A stretch of 23,837 nucleotides of DNA from Prevotella sp. UBA1378 (GTDB lineage Bacteria; Bacteroidota; Bacteroidia; Bacteroidales; Bacteroidaceae), in contig DBRC01000022.1 in the NCBI GenBank assembly GCA_002305505.1, positions 96,960-120,796 on the forward strand, written 5' to 3'. The position numbers were made by a program, and so were the translations under genes. Positions 14,770 to 22,494 of this stretch are shown one piece after another. Position 1 is the first letter of the stretch; every line of letters starts with the position of its first letter. The notes beneath the pieces were generated by a model. It was not told where the DNA came from. It made no database searches and was given only the letters and a program-made list of their open reading frames with translations.

Positions 14770-16578
14770 ATGCAGACAAACAGCCATTTTTCAGTACTCA
14801 TCCACGAACAGGCCCGCAACTATGGCGACCGCGAAGTGATAGTCTATCAGGATTTCGGCGGCACGAAATGGAAATCCTGCTCGTGGAACCAGTTTTCACA
14901 AAAAGCAAAAGTGGTTTCCAATTCGATGCTCAACTTAGGCGTAAAGCCCCAGGAAAATATAGGTGTCTTCTCGCAGAACTCGGTACAGTATCTGTTTACC
15001 GACTTCGGCGCGTGGGGCATCCGGGCGGTGACAGTGCCGCTGTATGCCACCAGTTCGGAGCAGCAGTTGCAGTTCATCGTCAACGATGCAAACATACGGT
15101 TCCTCTTCGTCGGCGATCAGGAACAGTATAACAAGGCACGGCGCGTAATCGGCATGTGCCATTCGCTCGAGCGAATCATCGTCTTCGACAACTCGGTGCG
15201 CATCTCCACGCACGACCCTAATGCGCTCTACTTCGACGACTTCCTGAGGCTGGGGGAGAACCTGCCGCGGCAGACAGAGGTGGAACAGCTCTACCGGCAG
15301 GCCAGCTTCGACGACATAGCCAACATCCTGTATACAAGCGGCACGACGGGCGATTCGAAAGGTGTCATCCTCACCCACGGGCAATACCACGCAGCCTTCG
15401 AGGCCAACCATAAGTGCGTGCCCATCGACGAGCGCGACCGGGTGCTCAACTTCCTGCCATATACCCACATCTTCGAGCGTGCATGGACGATACTGGCGCT
15501 TACGGAAGGCTGTACGCTCATCGTGAACACCATACCGCAGAACGTGCAGCAGTCGATGCGCGAAACCCACCCTACGAGCATGAGCTCGGTGCCCCGCTTC
15601 TGGGAGAAAGTATATGCCGGCGTAATGGAGCAAATCGACAATGCCGGCGCGGCCAAACGGAAAATCTTCAAGCATGCGCTGGCCGTGGGGCGGAAACACA
15701 ACATCGAATACCTGAGCCGGGGCAAGCGGCCGCCGTTGGCGCTGCGCTTGGAATACGAGATGATAAACAAGACGATATTCAGCCTGGTGCGCAAGGAACT
15801 GGGGCTGGAGAATGCCAATATCTTCCCGACGGCAGGTGCGGCCGTGTCCGAACATGTACAGGAGTTCGTGTGCAGCATCGGGCTGAACATGATAGTGGGC
15901 TACGGTCTCACCGAGAGCCTGGCCACCGTAAGCTGCATCCATAAAGGCAAACCTTTCACCGTGGGCAGCGTGGGGTTCCCCATCGAGGGGCTCAGCATCA
16001 AAATCAGCGACGGAGGCGAAATCCTGCTGAAAGGCCCTACCATAACCAAGGGCTACTATAAGCGCGACGACGTGACGAAGGCCGCTTTCGACAGCGAGGG
16101 CTACTTCCGCACGGGCGATGCCGGATACATCAAAAACGGCGAGCTGTTCCTGACGGAGCGCATCAAGGACTTGTTCAAGACATCCAACGGGAAATATATC
16201 GCCCCGCAGATGATAGAGTCACGGCTGCTCGTAGACAAATACATCGACCAGATAGCCGTCATCGCCGACGAGCGGAAGTTTGTATCGGCTCTCATCATCC
16301 CCGAATACCGCCTGCTGGAGAAGTATGCCCGCGAACATAACATCCCCTTCGGAAGCCGTGAAGACCTCTGCGCCAACGAGCGGATACACAAGATGATGAT
16401 GGAGCGCATCGAGACGCTGCAGCAGCAGCTGGCCCACTATGAACAGATAAAGCGCTTCACGCTGCTGCCCCACCACTTCAGTATGGAGAACGGCGAGCTG
16501 ACCAACACGCTGAAGATAAAACGCCGCGTGCTGAACGAGAACTACAAGGCCGAGATTGACGAGATGTACCGGGAATAG
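14770..16578 (+). CDS. Long-chain fatty acid-CoA ligase (AMP-binding)
   Basis: This 602-residue adenylate-forming enzyme activates a fatty acid with ATP to an acyl-AMP and then acyl-CoA, probably at the inner membrane face. Family motifs are YTSGTTGDSKGVILTH (about residues 187-202, phosphate-binding loop), FLPYTHIFER, MSSVPRFWEKVYAG, VGYGLTES (about 376-383), and GYFRTGDAGYI with the adenine/ribose-binding Asp. The C-terminal hinge and lid follow (ERIKDLFKTSNGKYIAPQMIE). These blocks fit the FadD15/ACSBG-like long-chain group, and the length is normal. In a Bacteroidales it likely recycles free fatty acids into lipids rather than feeding beta-oxidation. It has its own strong promoter, and prfB follows after a 76-bp gap with a hairpin. 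Confidence 0.92.
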   Translation: MQTNSHFSVLIHEQARNYGDREVIVYQDFGGTKWKSCSWNQFSQKAKVVSNSMLNLGVKPQENIGVFSQNSVQYLFTDFGAWGIRAVTVPLYATSSEQQLQFIVNDANIRFLFVGDQEQYNKARRVIGMCHSLERIIVFDNSVRISTHDPNALYFDDFLRLGENLPRQTEVEQLYRQASFDDIANILYTSGTTGDSKGVILTHGQYHAAFEANHKCVPIDERDRVLNFLPYTHIFERAWTILALTEGCTLIVNTIPQNVQQSMRETHPTSMSSVPRFWEKVYAGVMEQIDNAGAAKRKIFKHALAVGRKHNIEYLSRGKRPPLALRLEYEMINKTIFSLVRKELGLENANIFPTAGAAVSEHVQEFVCSIGLNMIVGYGLTESLATVSCIHKGKPFTVGSVGFPIEGLSIKISDGGEILLKGPTITKGYYKRDDVTKAAFDSEGYFRTGDAGYIKNGELFLTERIKDLFKTSNGKYIAPQMIESRLLVDKYIDQIAVIADERKFVSALIIPEYRLLEKYAREHNIPFGSREDLCANERIHKMMMERIETLQQQLAHYEQIKRFTLLPHHFSMENGELTNTLKIKRRVLNENYKAEIDEMYRE

Positions 16579-16601
16579 GCTTCCCCGCAGTCGTGCCCCG
16601 G

Positions 16602-16619
16602 CTCCTCCTTCCCGAGGAG
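16602..16619. terminator. GC-rich hairpin between the acyl-CoA ligase and prfB genes
   Basis: CTCCTC (16602-16607) pairs with GAGGAG (16614-16619) around a 6-nt loop, and flanking CCCC and GGGGG could lengthen the stem imperfectly. There is no T run after it, so it may be a weak terminator, a processing hairpin, or a scattered intergenic repeat element. Confidence 0.4.
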
Positions 16620-16654
16620 AGAGGGGGATTTGAAGAATGAAAAAATAAGCAAGG

Positions 16655-17785
16655 ATGATTACAGCAGAACAGTTGAAGGATGTGATGGAGCGCGCGGAAG
16701 CGTTGCACCGATACCTGGAAATAGACAAAAAGAAAATAGAATTCGAGGAAGAGGAGTTGCGCACGCAGGCTCCCGACTTCTGGGAAGACGCGAAGCGGGC
16801 CGAGGAGCAGATGAGAAAGGTAAAGGCCATCAAAAGGTGGCTCGACGGCTATGCTGGGGTGCGTACTGCCGCCGACGAGCTGCAGCTGGCCTTCGACTTC
16901 TATAAAGACGAAATGGTGACCGAAGAGGAGGTGGACGACGACTACAGGAAGGCGGTCGGGGCCATCGAGGAACTGGAACTGAAGAATATGCTGCGCCAGA
17001 AGGAAGACCCGATGGACTGCGTGATGAAAATAAACTCGGGTGCCGGCGGCACGGAGAGCCAGGACTGGGCTTCGATGCTGATGCGCATGTACCAGCGCTG
17101 GGCTGAGGCTCATGGCTATAAGGTGACTATCTCCAACCTGCAGGACGGCGACGAGGCGGGCATCAAGAGCGTGACAATGGAAATAGAGGGGGGCGAGTAT
17201 GCCTACGGATACCTTAAAAGCGAGAACGGCGTGCACCGCTTGGTGCGCGTAAGCCCGTTTAACGCCCAGGGCAAGCGCATGACCTCGTTTGCTTCGGTAT
17301 TCGTGTCGCCGCTGGTCGATGATACCATCGAGGTGTACGTCGACCCGGCGAAGTTGTCGTGGGATACATTCCGTTCGTCGGGTGCCGGCGGACAGAACGT
17401 GAACAAGGTTGAATCGGGTGTACGCCTGCGCTATTGGTACACCGATCCCGATACGGGGGAAGAAGAGGAGATACTCATCGAGAATACCGAGACACGCGAC
17501 CAGCCGAAAAACCGTGCCAAGGCTTTGCTGCTGCTGAAGTCGCAGCTTTACGACCGCGCCATGAAAAAGCGGCTGGAGGCACAGGCGAAGATTGAAGCGG
17601 GGAAGAAAAAGATAGAGTGGGGTTCGCAGATACGCTCGTACGTGTTCGACGACCGCCGCGTGAAAGACCACCGCACCAACCACCAGACCACGGACGTGGA
17701 CGGTGTGATGAACGGCAAGATAGACGAGTTCATCAAGGCTTACCTGATGGAGTATCCCGTGAACGATGATGAACAGCAACTTTAA
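16655..17785 (+). CDS. prfB: Peptide chain release factor 2 (RF2)
   Basis: This 376-residue class I release factor recognises UGA and UAA and triggers hydrolysis of the finished peptide on the ribosome. The GGQ catalytic motif is at 245-247 (SGAGGQNVNKVESGVRL), and the RF2-specific anticodon-like tripeptide SPF is at 200-202 (RVSPFNAQGKR). The GAGGTESQDWA motif marks the start of the central domain. In many bacteria prfB carries a programmed +1 frameshift (CUU UGA C) near codon 25. Here the matching region (RYLEIDKKK, residues 19-27) is continuous, so autoregulation by frameshifting is absent. The start is the ATG at 16655 (AAGG just before it). A small membrane protein and a CYTH gene follow closely. 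Confidence 0.96.
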   Translation: MITAEQLKDVMERAEALHRYLEIDKKKIEFEEEELRTQAPDFWEDAKRAEEQMRKVKAIKRWLDGYAGVRTAADELQLAFDFYKDEMVTEEEVDDDYRKAVGAIEELELKNMLRQKEDPMDCVMKINSGAGGTESQDWASMLMRMYQRWAEAHGYKVTISNLQDGDEAGIKSVTMEIEGGEYAYGYLKSENGVHRLVRVSPFNAQGKRMTSFASVFVSPLVDDTIEVYVDPAKLSWDTFRSSGAGGQNVNKVESGVRLRYWYTDPDTGEEEEILIENTETRDQPKNRAKALLLLKSQLYDRAMKKRLEAQAKIEAGKKKIEWGSQIRSYVFDDRRVKDHRTNHQTTDVDGVMNGKIDEFIKAYLMEYPVNDDEQQL

Positions 17786-17798
17786 TAAACATGAAACT

Positions 17799-17942
17799 AT
17801 GAGTGAGAAAAGAAATGCAAAGCGTTCTGCCTATCAGAAAAAGCAGGAGCAGGAAGGGAAGAAAGTGATATACTGGATATTGGGCGTGCTGATAGTGCTC
17901 ACCATCATCTATCTCATCTGGACCTTCAGCATCATGTCGTAG
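17799..17942 (+). CDS. Small single-span membrane protein, 47 residues
   Basis: This 47-residue frame starts at ATG 17799, 13 bp after the prfB stop, and ends at TAG 17940-17942, 5 bp before the next gene. A charged N-terminus (MSEKRNAKRSAYQKKQEQEGKK) is followed by one clear transmembrane helix (VIYWILGVLIVLTIIYLIW) and a short tail. The fit between two genes, and the sharp split between a basic cytoplasmic part and a membrane helix, argue that it is real. By the positive-inside rule the N-terminus is cytoplasmic. I cannot assign a function. Confidence 0.7.
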   Translation: MSEKRNAKRSAYQKKQEQEGKKVIYWILGVLIVLTIIYLIWTFSIMS

Positions 17943-17947
17943 CGGGA

Positions 17948-18448
17948 ATGAGCGGGTTGGAAATCGAACGCAAGTTCCTCGTAACGGGCGATGCCTACAA
18001 GCAGGCGGCATACGGCAGCAGCCGCATCAAGCAAGGCTATATCTGCAGTGGCGGCGGCCGTACGGTCAGGGTGCGCATCCGCGGCGGCAGGGGATATCTT
18101 ACCATCAAGGGGCCCAGCGATGCCAAGGGCATGAGCCGCTACGAGTTTGAAAAGGAAATCACGCTCGAAGAGGCGGAACAGTTGTTCGGCCTTTGCGAAC
18201 CCGGCATCATTGACAAGACGCGCTATCTTGTGAAGAGCGGGAAACATACCTTCGAGGTAGACGAATTCTACGGTGACAACGAGGGGCTGGTGATGGCCGA
18301 GGTGGAGCTGGAAAGCGAGGACGAAGCTTTCGAAAAGCCCGGTTTCATCGGCAGGGAAGTGACGGGCGACCGCCGCTTTTATAACAGTCACCTGCGCAAG
18401 CACCCCTTCGCTATCTGGCGCGTATCCTTACCGCCAGAAAGCCAATAA
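17948..18448 (+). CDS. CYTH domain protein, probable triphosphatase
   Basis: This 166-residue stand-alone CYTH protein (triphosphate tunnel metalloenzyme) probably hydrolyses inorganic triphosphate or a related compound with Mg2+ or Mn2+ in the cytoplasm. The signature ExExK is EIERK near the N-terminus (LEIERKFLV). It is followed by the expected basic and acidic strands: RTVRVRIRGGRGYLTIKGP, RYEFEKEI, KTRYLV, FEVDEFYG and VMAEVELESEDE. The end, REVTGDRRFYNSHLRKHPF, is typical of the short bacterial group. Some members have cyclase activity in other phyla, but this short form usually acts as a triphosphatase. It starts 5 bp after the small membrane protein. Its 3' end overlaps the convergent VanZ-like gene by 38 bp. 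Confidence 0.88.
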   Translation: MSGLEIERKFLVTGDAYKQAAYGSSRIKQGYICSGGGRTVRVRIRGGRGYLTIKGPSDAKGMSRYEFEKEITLEEAEQLFGLCEPGIIDKTRYLVKSGKHTFEVDEFYGDNEGLVMAEVELESEDEAFEKPGFIGREVTGDRRFYNSHLRKHPFAIWRVSLPPESQ

Positions 18449-18800
18449 GCGCTGCCAGCGTCACGCCCGAGGCATTAGCAGCCAGGTCGAGCCAATCGCC
18501 GCTGCGCCGCCCGCCGGTGCAATATGCTTGCAGCAGCTCGATGGCGCCGCTCATCACGATGGGGGCCAGCCATGCCCATAGGGCCAGTTTCATGCGGTCG
18601 GCCCGTCCGTGCTTCTTAAGGTATTCAAACCAAAGTACGGCGCATGTCCCGCCGTACATGGCTATGTGTGCCCACTTGTCGATGAACGCGACGCTGTCCA
18701 GCTCGGTAGTGGGTGGCGTGAAGAACGACAAAAACCAAATCACGAGGAAAAGCACGGTGGAAACAGGGTATCTTTTGAGGAATCGGTAGGTTTGTGGCAT
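18411..18800 (-). CDS. VanZ-like membrane protein
   Basis: This 129-residue protein has four hydrophobic segments, near residues 12-28, 45-60, 72-90 and 105-122. It shows the VanZ-family pattern DKWAHIAMYGGTCAVLWF, an acidic helix end (GAIELLQAY), and GDWLDLAANASGV. VanZ of enterococci gives low-level teicoplanin resistance, but most homologues are membrane proteins of unknown function, so resistance should not be inferred. The last 38 bp overlap the CYTH gene on the other strand. A good promoter (CTTG-N20-TACTTTTG) lies about 20 bp upstream of the ATG at 18800. Confidence 0.85.
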   Translation of the reverse strand: MPQTYRFLKRYPVSTVLFLVIWFLSFFTPPTTELDSVAFIDKWAHIAMYGGTCAVLWFEYLKKHGRADRMKLALWAWLAPIVMSGAIELLQAYCTGGRRSGDWLDLAANASGVTLAALIGFLAVRIRAR

Positions 18801-18820
18801 ATTTGCTTACTGTTTTGGTG

Positions 18821-18852
18821 CAAAAGTAAGAATTATTTTATAATTTTGCAAG
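18821..18852 (-). promoter_or_regulatory. Promoter of the VanZ-like gene, CTTG-N20-TACTTTTG
   Basis: On the minus strand, CTTG (18852-18849) is followed after 20 bp by TACTTTTG (18828-18821). This is a good Bacteroidota match with a leader of about 15 nt. It overlaps the -7 box of the divergent transporter operon (18841-18848). Confidence 0.65.
18841..18848 (+). promoter_or_regulatory. -7 promoter box (TAATTTTG) for the transporter operon
   Basis: TAATTTTG lies 25 bp before the ATG at 18874. It sits inside the -33/-7 spacer of the opposite VanZ promoter, so RNA polymerase probably cannot occupy both at once. A TTTG at 18814-18817 is 23 bp upstream, slightly too far for the usual spacing. Confidence 0.6.
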
Positions 18853-18873
18853 CGGATTGGTGAGAAAGTTAAT

Positions 18874-20235
18874 ATGGCACAATTGGAAAGGGTTCATTTC
18901 GGAAGTAAACTGGGTATTATCTTGGCCACGGCCGGTTCGGCTGTGGGCTTGGGCAATGTGTGGCGTTTCCCCTATATGGCGGGGCAGAACGGCGGCGCGG
19001 TGTTTATAATGATTTATCTGGGCTGCGTGCTTTTGCTCGGCATCCCCTGCATGATCAGCGAGTTCATTATCGGGCGGCATGCACAGGCGAACACGGCGCG
19101 GGCATACAGTAAGCTGGCCGGCGGCACGCCATGGAAACTGGTAGGGCTGCTCGGCGTATCTACCGGCTTCCTTATCACCGGCTATTACGCCGTTGTTTCA
19201 GGTTGGTGCCTGCAGTATATCTATGCATCCCTTGTTGGGCACCTGCATGGCGACCCTGCATATATCCGGAGTTATTTTTCCGCTTTTTCGAACGACCCCT
19301 TTAAGCCCGTGTTCTGGACGGTCATCTTCTTCCTTATCACACATTTCGTCATTGTTCATGGTGTGCGCGCGGGCATCGAGAAAGCCTCGAAGCTGATGAT
19401 GCCCACATTATTCATATTACTGATAGTCATCGTGGCAGCCTCCTGCATGCTGCCCGGCGCGATGAAGGGTGTCGCTTTCTTGTTCAGGCCCGACATGTCG
19501 AAACTGAGCAGCGACGTATTCCTCGGCGCTCTGGGACAGTCGTTCTATTCGCTTAGCCTTGCCATGGGATGCCTGTGCACCTATGCTTCTTACTTCAGCC
19601 GGCAGACCAATCTTACGCGGTCAGCCATACAAATCGGATTAATAGATTCGGTGATAGCTGTTCTTGCCGGACTCATGATATTCCCGGCGGCTTTCTCCGT
19701 GGGCGTGAATCCCGACAGCGGGCCATCGCTGATATTCATCACGCTGCCCAGCGTGTTCCAGCAGGCCTTTGCCGGTTTGCCGGCAGTGGGATACGCTGTC
19801 TCCCTCCTGTTCTATGCTTTGCTGGCGTTGGCGGCCTTGACGTCGCTTATCTCGCTCCATGAGGTGAGCACGGCTTTCCTCCACGAGGAACTGCGCATCA
19901 CCCGCAGGACTGCGGCGCTCATCGTAACGGTGGCCTGTTCGGTTATCGGCGCTTTCTGTTCGCTGTCGCTTGGCGCTGTCGACTGGCTCCGGGTCTATGG
20001 CAGGCCACTCTTCGAATGGTTCGACTTCGTAACGGGGCAGCTGTTCCTGCCCATAGGCGGATTCTTTACCTGCTTATTCATCGGATGGTACGTGCCCCAT
20101 AAGGTAGTGCGCGACGAGTTTACCAATTGGGGAACGCTGCGCGGGCAGTTCTTCCATCTCTACTTGTTCAGCGTGAAGTACGTCTGCCCGGTTTGTATCC
20201 TGCTGATTTTCCTGCATCAGTTCGGCGTCATTTAA
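18874..20235 (+). CDS. Sodium:neurotransmitter symporter (NSS) family transporter, copy 1
   Basis: This 453-residue inner-membrane Na+-coupled transporter belongs to the NSS/SNF family (LeuT fold). Its length fits the 11-helix bacterial type (MhsT-like). TM1 carries GSAVGLGNVWRFP, matching LeuT's sodium and substrate site, where the Asn of GLGN is a sodium ligand. Other family marks are NGGAVF, LGIPCMISEFIIGR, SGWCLQYIYASL, LGQSFYSLSLAMGCLCTYASY (TM6 region) and NPDSGPSLIFITLP. The substrate is probably an amino acid or small amine but cannot be read from sequence. It is the first gene of an operon and is followed 10 bp later by a close paralogue of the same length. Confidence 0.92.
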   Translation: MAQLERVHFGSKLGIILATAGSAVGLGNVWRFPYMAGQNGGAVFIMIYLGCVLLLGIPCMISEFIIGRHAQANTARAYSKLAGGTPWKLVGLLGVSTGFLITGYYAVVSGWCLQYIYASLVGHLHGDPAYIRSYFSAFSNDPFKPVFWTVIFFLITHFVIVHGVRAGIEKASKLMMPTLFILLIVIVAASCMLPGAMKGVAFLFRPDMSKLSSDVFLGALGQSFYSLSLAMGCLCTYASYFSRQTNLTRSAIQIGLIDSVIAVLAGLMIFPAAFSVGVNPDSGPSLIFITLPSVFQQAFAGLPAVGYAVSLLFYALLALAALTSLISLHEVSTAFLHEELRITRRTAALIVTVACSVIGAFCSLSLGAVDWLRVYGRPLFEWFDFVTGQLFLPIGGFFTCLFIGWYVPHKVVRDEFTNWGTLRGQFFHLYLFSVKYVCPVCILLIFLHQFGVI

Positions 20236-20240
20236 GGAGG
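20234..20240 (+). promoter_or_regulatory. Strong Shine-Dalgarno site (AAGGAGG) before NSS copy 2
   Basis: AAGGAGG overlaps the TAA stop of copy 1 and lies 5 nt before the ATG at 20246, ideal spacing. It is a second case in this window of a full Shine-Dalgarno at an internal operon gene, notable in Bacteroidota. Confidence 0.7.
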
Positions 20241-20245
20241 GCTGT

Positions 20246-21607
20246 ATGGCAACAACGGAAAGAGGCGCATTCGGAAGTAAGCTGGGCATCATCCTTGCCA
20301 CGGCGGGCTCGGCGGTAGGATTAGGCAATGTGTGGCGTTTCCCTTTCATGGCGGGGCAGAACGGCGGAGCGGCATTCATACTGATTTACCTCGGGTGTAT
20401 CGTGTTGCTGGGCATTCCCGGTATGGTCAGCGAGTTTATCATAGGCCGCCATGCGGCATCCAATGCTGCGCGGGCTTACGACAGTCTGTCGGAAGGTAAG
20501 CCATGGCGCGTGGTGGGCTATCTGGGGATTTTAACGGCTACCGTCATCCTCGGCTTTTATGCCGTTGTGGCTGGCTGGTGCCTGCAATACCTGTATGCTT
20601 CGCTGTCCGGTCACCTGTCGGGCGATGCCGGCTACGTGCGCAGTTATTTCGGTTCGTTCTCCGTACATCCGGTGAAACCGGCTGTATGGAGCGTTGCTTT
20701 CGTGCTGATAACACATCTTGTCATTGTCCGCGGCGTACGTAACGGCATCGAAAAGGCATCGAAGTTGCTTATGCCGGCTTTGTTTGTGCTCTTAGTGGTG
20801 ATTGTCATTGCCTCTTGCATGCTGCCGGGTGCGGCCGAAGGCGTGAGATTCTTGCTGATGCCCGACTTTGGAAAGCTCTCAAGCAGTGTTTTCCTTGAGG
20901 CCTTGGGGCAAGCTTTCTTCTCGCTCAGCCTTGGTACGGCCTGTCTCTGCACCTATGCCAGCTATTTCGGCAAACGGGTTGATTTGCTGAAGTCGGCTTC
21001 GCAGATAGCCTTTATCGATACCCTGATAGCCGTGCTGGCCGGTTTGATGATATTCCCTGCTGCTGCGTCTGTAGGCGTGAGTCCCGACAGCGGGCCTTCA
21101 CTGATATTCATCACGCTGCCTAATGTTTTCCAACAGGCTTTCTCTGCCATGCCGGCTGTAGGTTATGTTGTCGGCGTGATGTTCTATGCATTGCTTGTAT
21201 TCGCAGCCCTTACGTCGACCATCTCAATGCACGAAATCGGCACGGCCTTCTTCCATGAAGAATTGCGGTTGCCGCGTAAGAAGGCCGCATGGATTATCAC
21301 GTCTGTCTGTTGCGCCCTTGCCGTATTGTGTTCCCTCTCGGTTGGGGCATTGCCGGGGCTGCGGCTGTTCGGGCGCCCGTTGATGGACTTCTGCGATTTC
21401 CTTACGGCACAGTTCATGCTGCCGGCCGGGGCGTTCATGACCAGCATTTACGTAGGCTGGTTCGTATCGCGTAAAGTGGTGCACAGCGAGTTTACCAACG
21501 GCGGCACGTTGCATGCGCGGTTCTTCCATGCCTATTTGTTCTGTGTCAGGTACGTAGTGCCTGTCTGTATCTTCATGGTATTCCTGCATCAGTTTGGCGT
21601 GATATGA
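20246..21607 (+). CDS. Sodium:neurotransmitter symporter (NSS) family transporter, copy 2
   Basis: This 453-residue protein is a tandem paralogue of the preceding gene. The first 40 or so residues are nearly identical (FGSKLGIILATAGSAVGLG, then NVWRFPFMAGQNGGAAF), including the LeuT-type sodium-site Asn. Long blocks match throughout, such as GIEKASKLLMPALFVLLVVIV and SVGVSPDSGPSLIFITLP, while the outer loops differ. TM6 reads LGQAFFSLSLGTACLCTYASY, against LGQSFYSLSLAMGCLCTYASY in copy 1, so the binding pocket may differ slightly. It probably carries a related amino acid. Its TGA overlaps the ATG of the next gene (ATGA), suggesting coupled translation. Confidence 0.92.
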   Translation: MATTERGAFGSKLGIILATAGSAVGLGNVWRFPFMAGQNGGAAFILIYLGCIVLLGIPGMVSEFIIGRHAASNAARAYDSLSEGKPWRVVGYLGILTATVILGFYAVVAGWCLQYLYASLSGHLSGDAGYVRSYFGSFSVHPVKPAVWSVAFVLITHLVIVRGVRNGIEKASKLLMPALFVLLVVIVIASCMLPGAAEGVRFLLMPDFGKLSSSVFLEALGQAFFSLSLGTACLCTYASYFGKRVDLLKSASQIAFIDTLIAVLAGLMIFPAAASVGVSPDSGPSLIFITLPNVFQQAFSAMPAVGYVVGVMFYALLVFAALTSTISMHEIGTAFFHEELRLPRKKAAWIITSVCCALAVLCSLSVGALPGLRLFGRPLMDFCDFLTAQFMLPAGAFMTSIYVGWFVSRKVVHSEFTNGGTLHARFFHAYLFCVRYVVPVCIFMVFLHQFGVI

Positions 21608-22494
21608 AATTGCAAGACTTCTTCTATTTCCAAAAGTCCGACCGGCGGATGCTCATCGCTTTGCTTGCGCTGACCGCCGTTGGCGCAGGCATCATATATT
21701 ATGTAGGCGGGAACAATGGTAGGACTGCCGTTGCCGAACCCGACACAGTCATGCGGGCGGACATTGAAAAAGGGCGGTTTCATCGGGAACCGGTTGTTCG
21801 TTATAATACGGAAAGCCGGCGCGAAGAACTTTTCGTGTTCGACCCGAACACGGCCGACAGTACGCAACTGCTCCGTTTAGGGCTGCAACCGTGGCAGGTG
21901 CGCAGCATTTACCGCTACCGTGCAAAGGGCGGGGTATACCGCCGCCCGCGGGATTTCGCGCGCCTTTACGGGCTGACGGTAAGGCAATACCGGCGGCTGG
22001 AACCTTATATCCGTATATCGCCCGACTTCCGTCCGGCAGCCGAATTGTTTAAAGACGACCGCCGCCCTGTACGTGATACGTCGCTGTATCCTGTCAAATT
22101 GCAGGGGGAAGAGCGCGTGATACTGAACACTGCCGATACAAATATGCTGAAGCGGGTGCCCGGTATAGGCAGCTATTTCGCGCGCCAAATCGTCAGGTAT
22201 GGCCGGTTGCTGGGCGGCTATGTGCGTATAGAACAGCTTTCCGAAATAGAGGGGTTCCCGATGGAATCGATGAAATACTTTGCCGTGGAGCATCCGCAGA
22301 CACAGCGGATGAATGTCAACAAGCTGACACTGAACCAGCTGCAGCGCCATCCTTATCTTAATTTTTTCCAGTCGAAGGCCATTGTGGACTACCGGCGTTT
22401 GCGCGGGCCGTTAAAGAGCCTGCACGACCTCAAGCTTTCAAAGGATTTCCCGCCCGAAGCCATCGAGCGTTTAGCACCCTATGTCGAGTTCTGA
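21604..22494 (+). CDS. Membrane-anchored helix-hairpin-helix protein (ComEA-like)
   Basis: This 296-residue protein has a cytoplasmic N-terminus (MKLQDFFYFQKSDRR), one membrane anchor (about 16-34, MLIALLALTAVGAGIIYYVGG), and an external part with three ComEA-type HhH units. Unit 1 is FDPNTADSTQLLRLGLQPWQ (about 78-120). Unit 2 is ILNTADTNMLKRVPGIGSYFA (about 175-222, the best conserved). Unit 3 is MNVNKLTLNQLQRHPYLNF to the C-terminus. ComEA binds double-stranded DNA for uptake in competent bacteria, but in Bacteroidota these multi-HhH proteins have no proven role. No other competence genes are in the window. It overlaps the symporter upstream (4 bp) and the radical SAM gene downstream (14 bp). 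Confidence 0.88.
   Translation: MKLQDFFYFQKSDRRMLIALLALTAVGAGIIYYVGGNNGRTAVAEPDTVMRADIEKGRFHREPVVRYNTESRREELFVFDPNTADSTQLLRLGLQPWQVRSIYRYRAKGGVYRRPRDFARLYGLTVRQYRRLEPYIRISPDFRPAAELFKDDRRPVRDTSLYPVKLQGEERVILNTADTNMLKRVPGIGSYFARQIVRYGRLLGGYVRIEQLSEIEGFPMESMKYFAVEHPQTQRMNVNKLTLNQLQRHPYLNFFQSKAIVDYRRLRGPLKSLHDLKLSKDFPPEAIERLAPYVEF

Noticed and set aside
16478..17779. 433-residue minus-strand open frame antisense to prfB
   Set aside because: It mirrors prfB codons and has no family features, while prfB carries the GGQ and SPF motifs.
18411..18800. Glycopeptide-resistance gene
   Set aside because: The protein is only VanZ-like in fold and has no vanHAX genes nearby. Most such proteins are unrelated to resistance.
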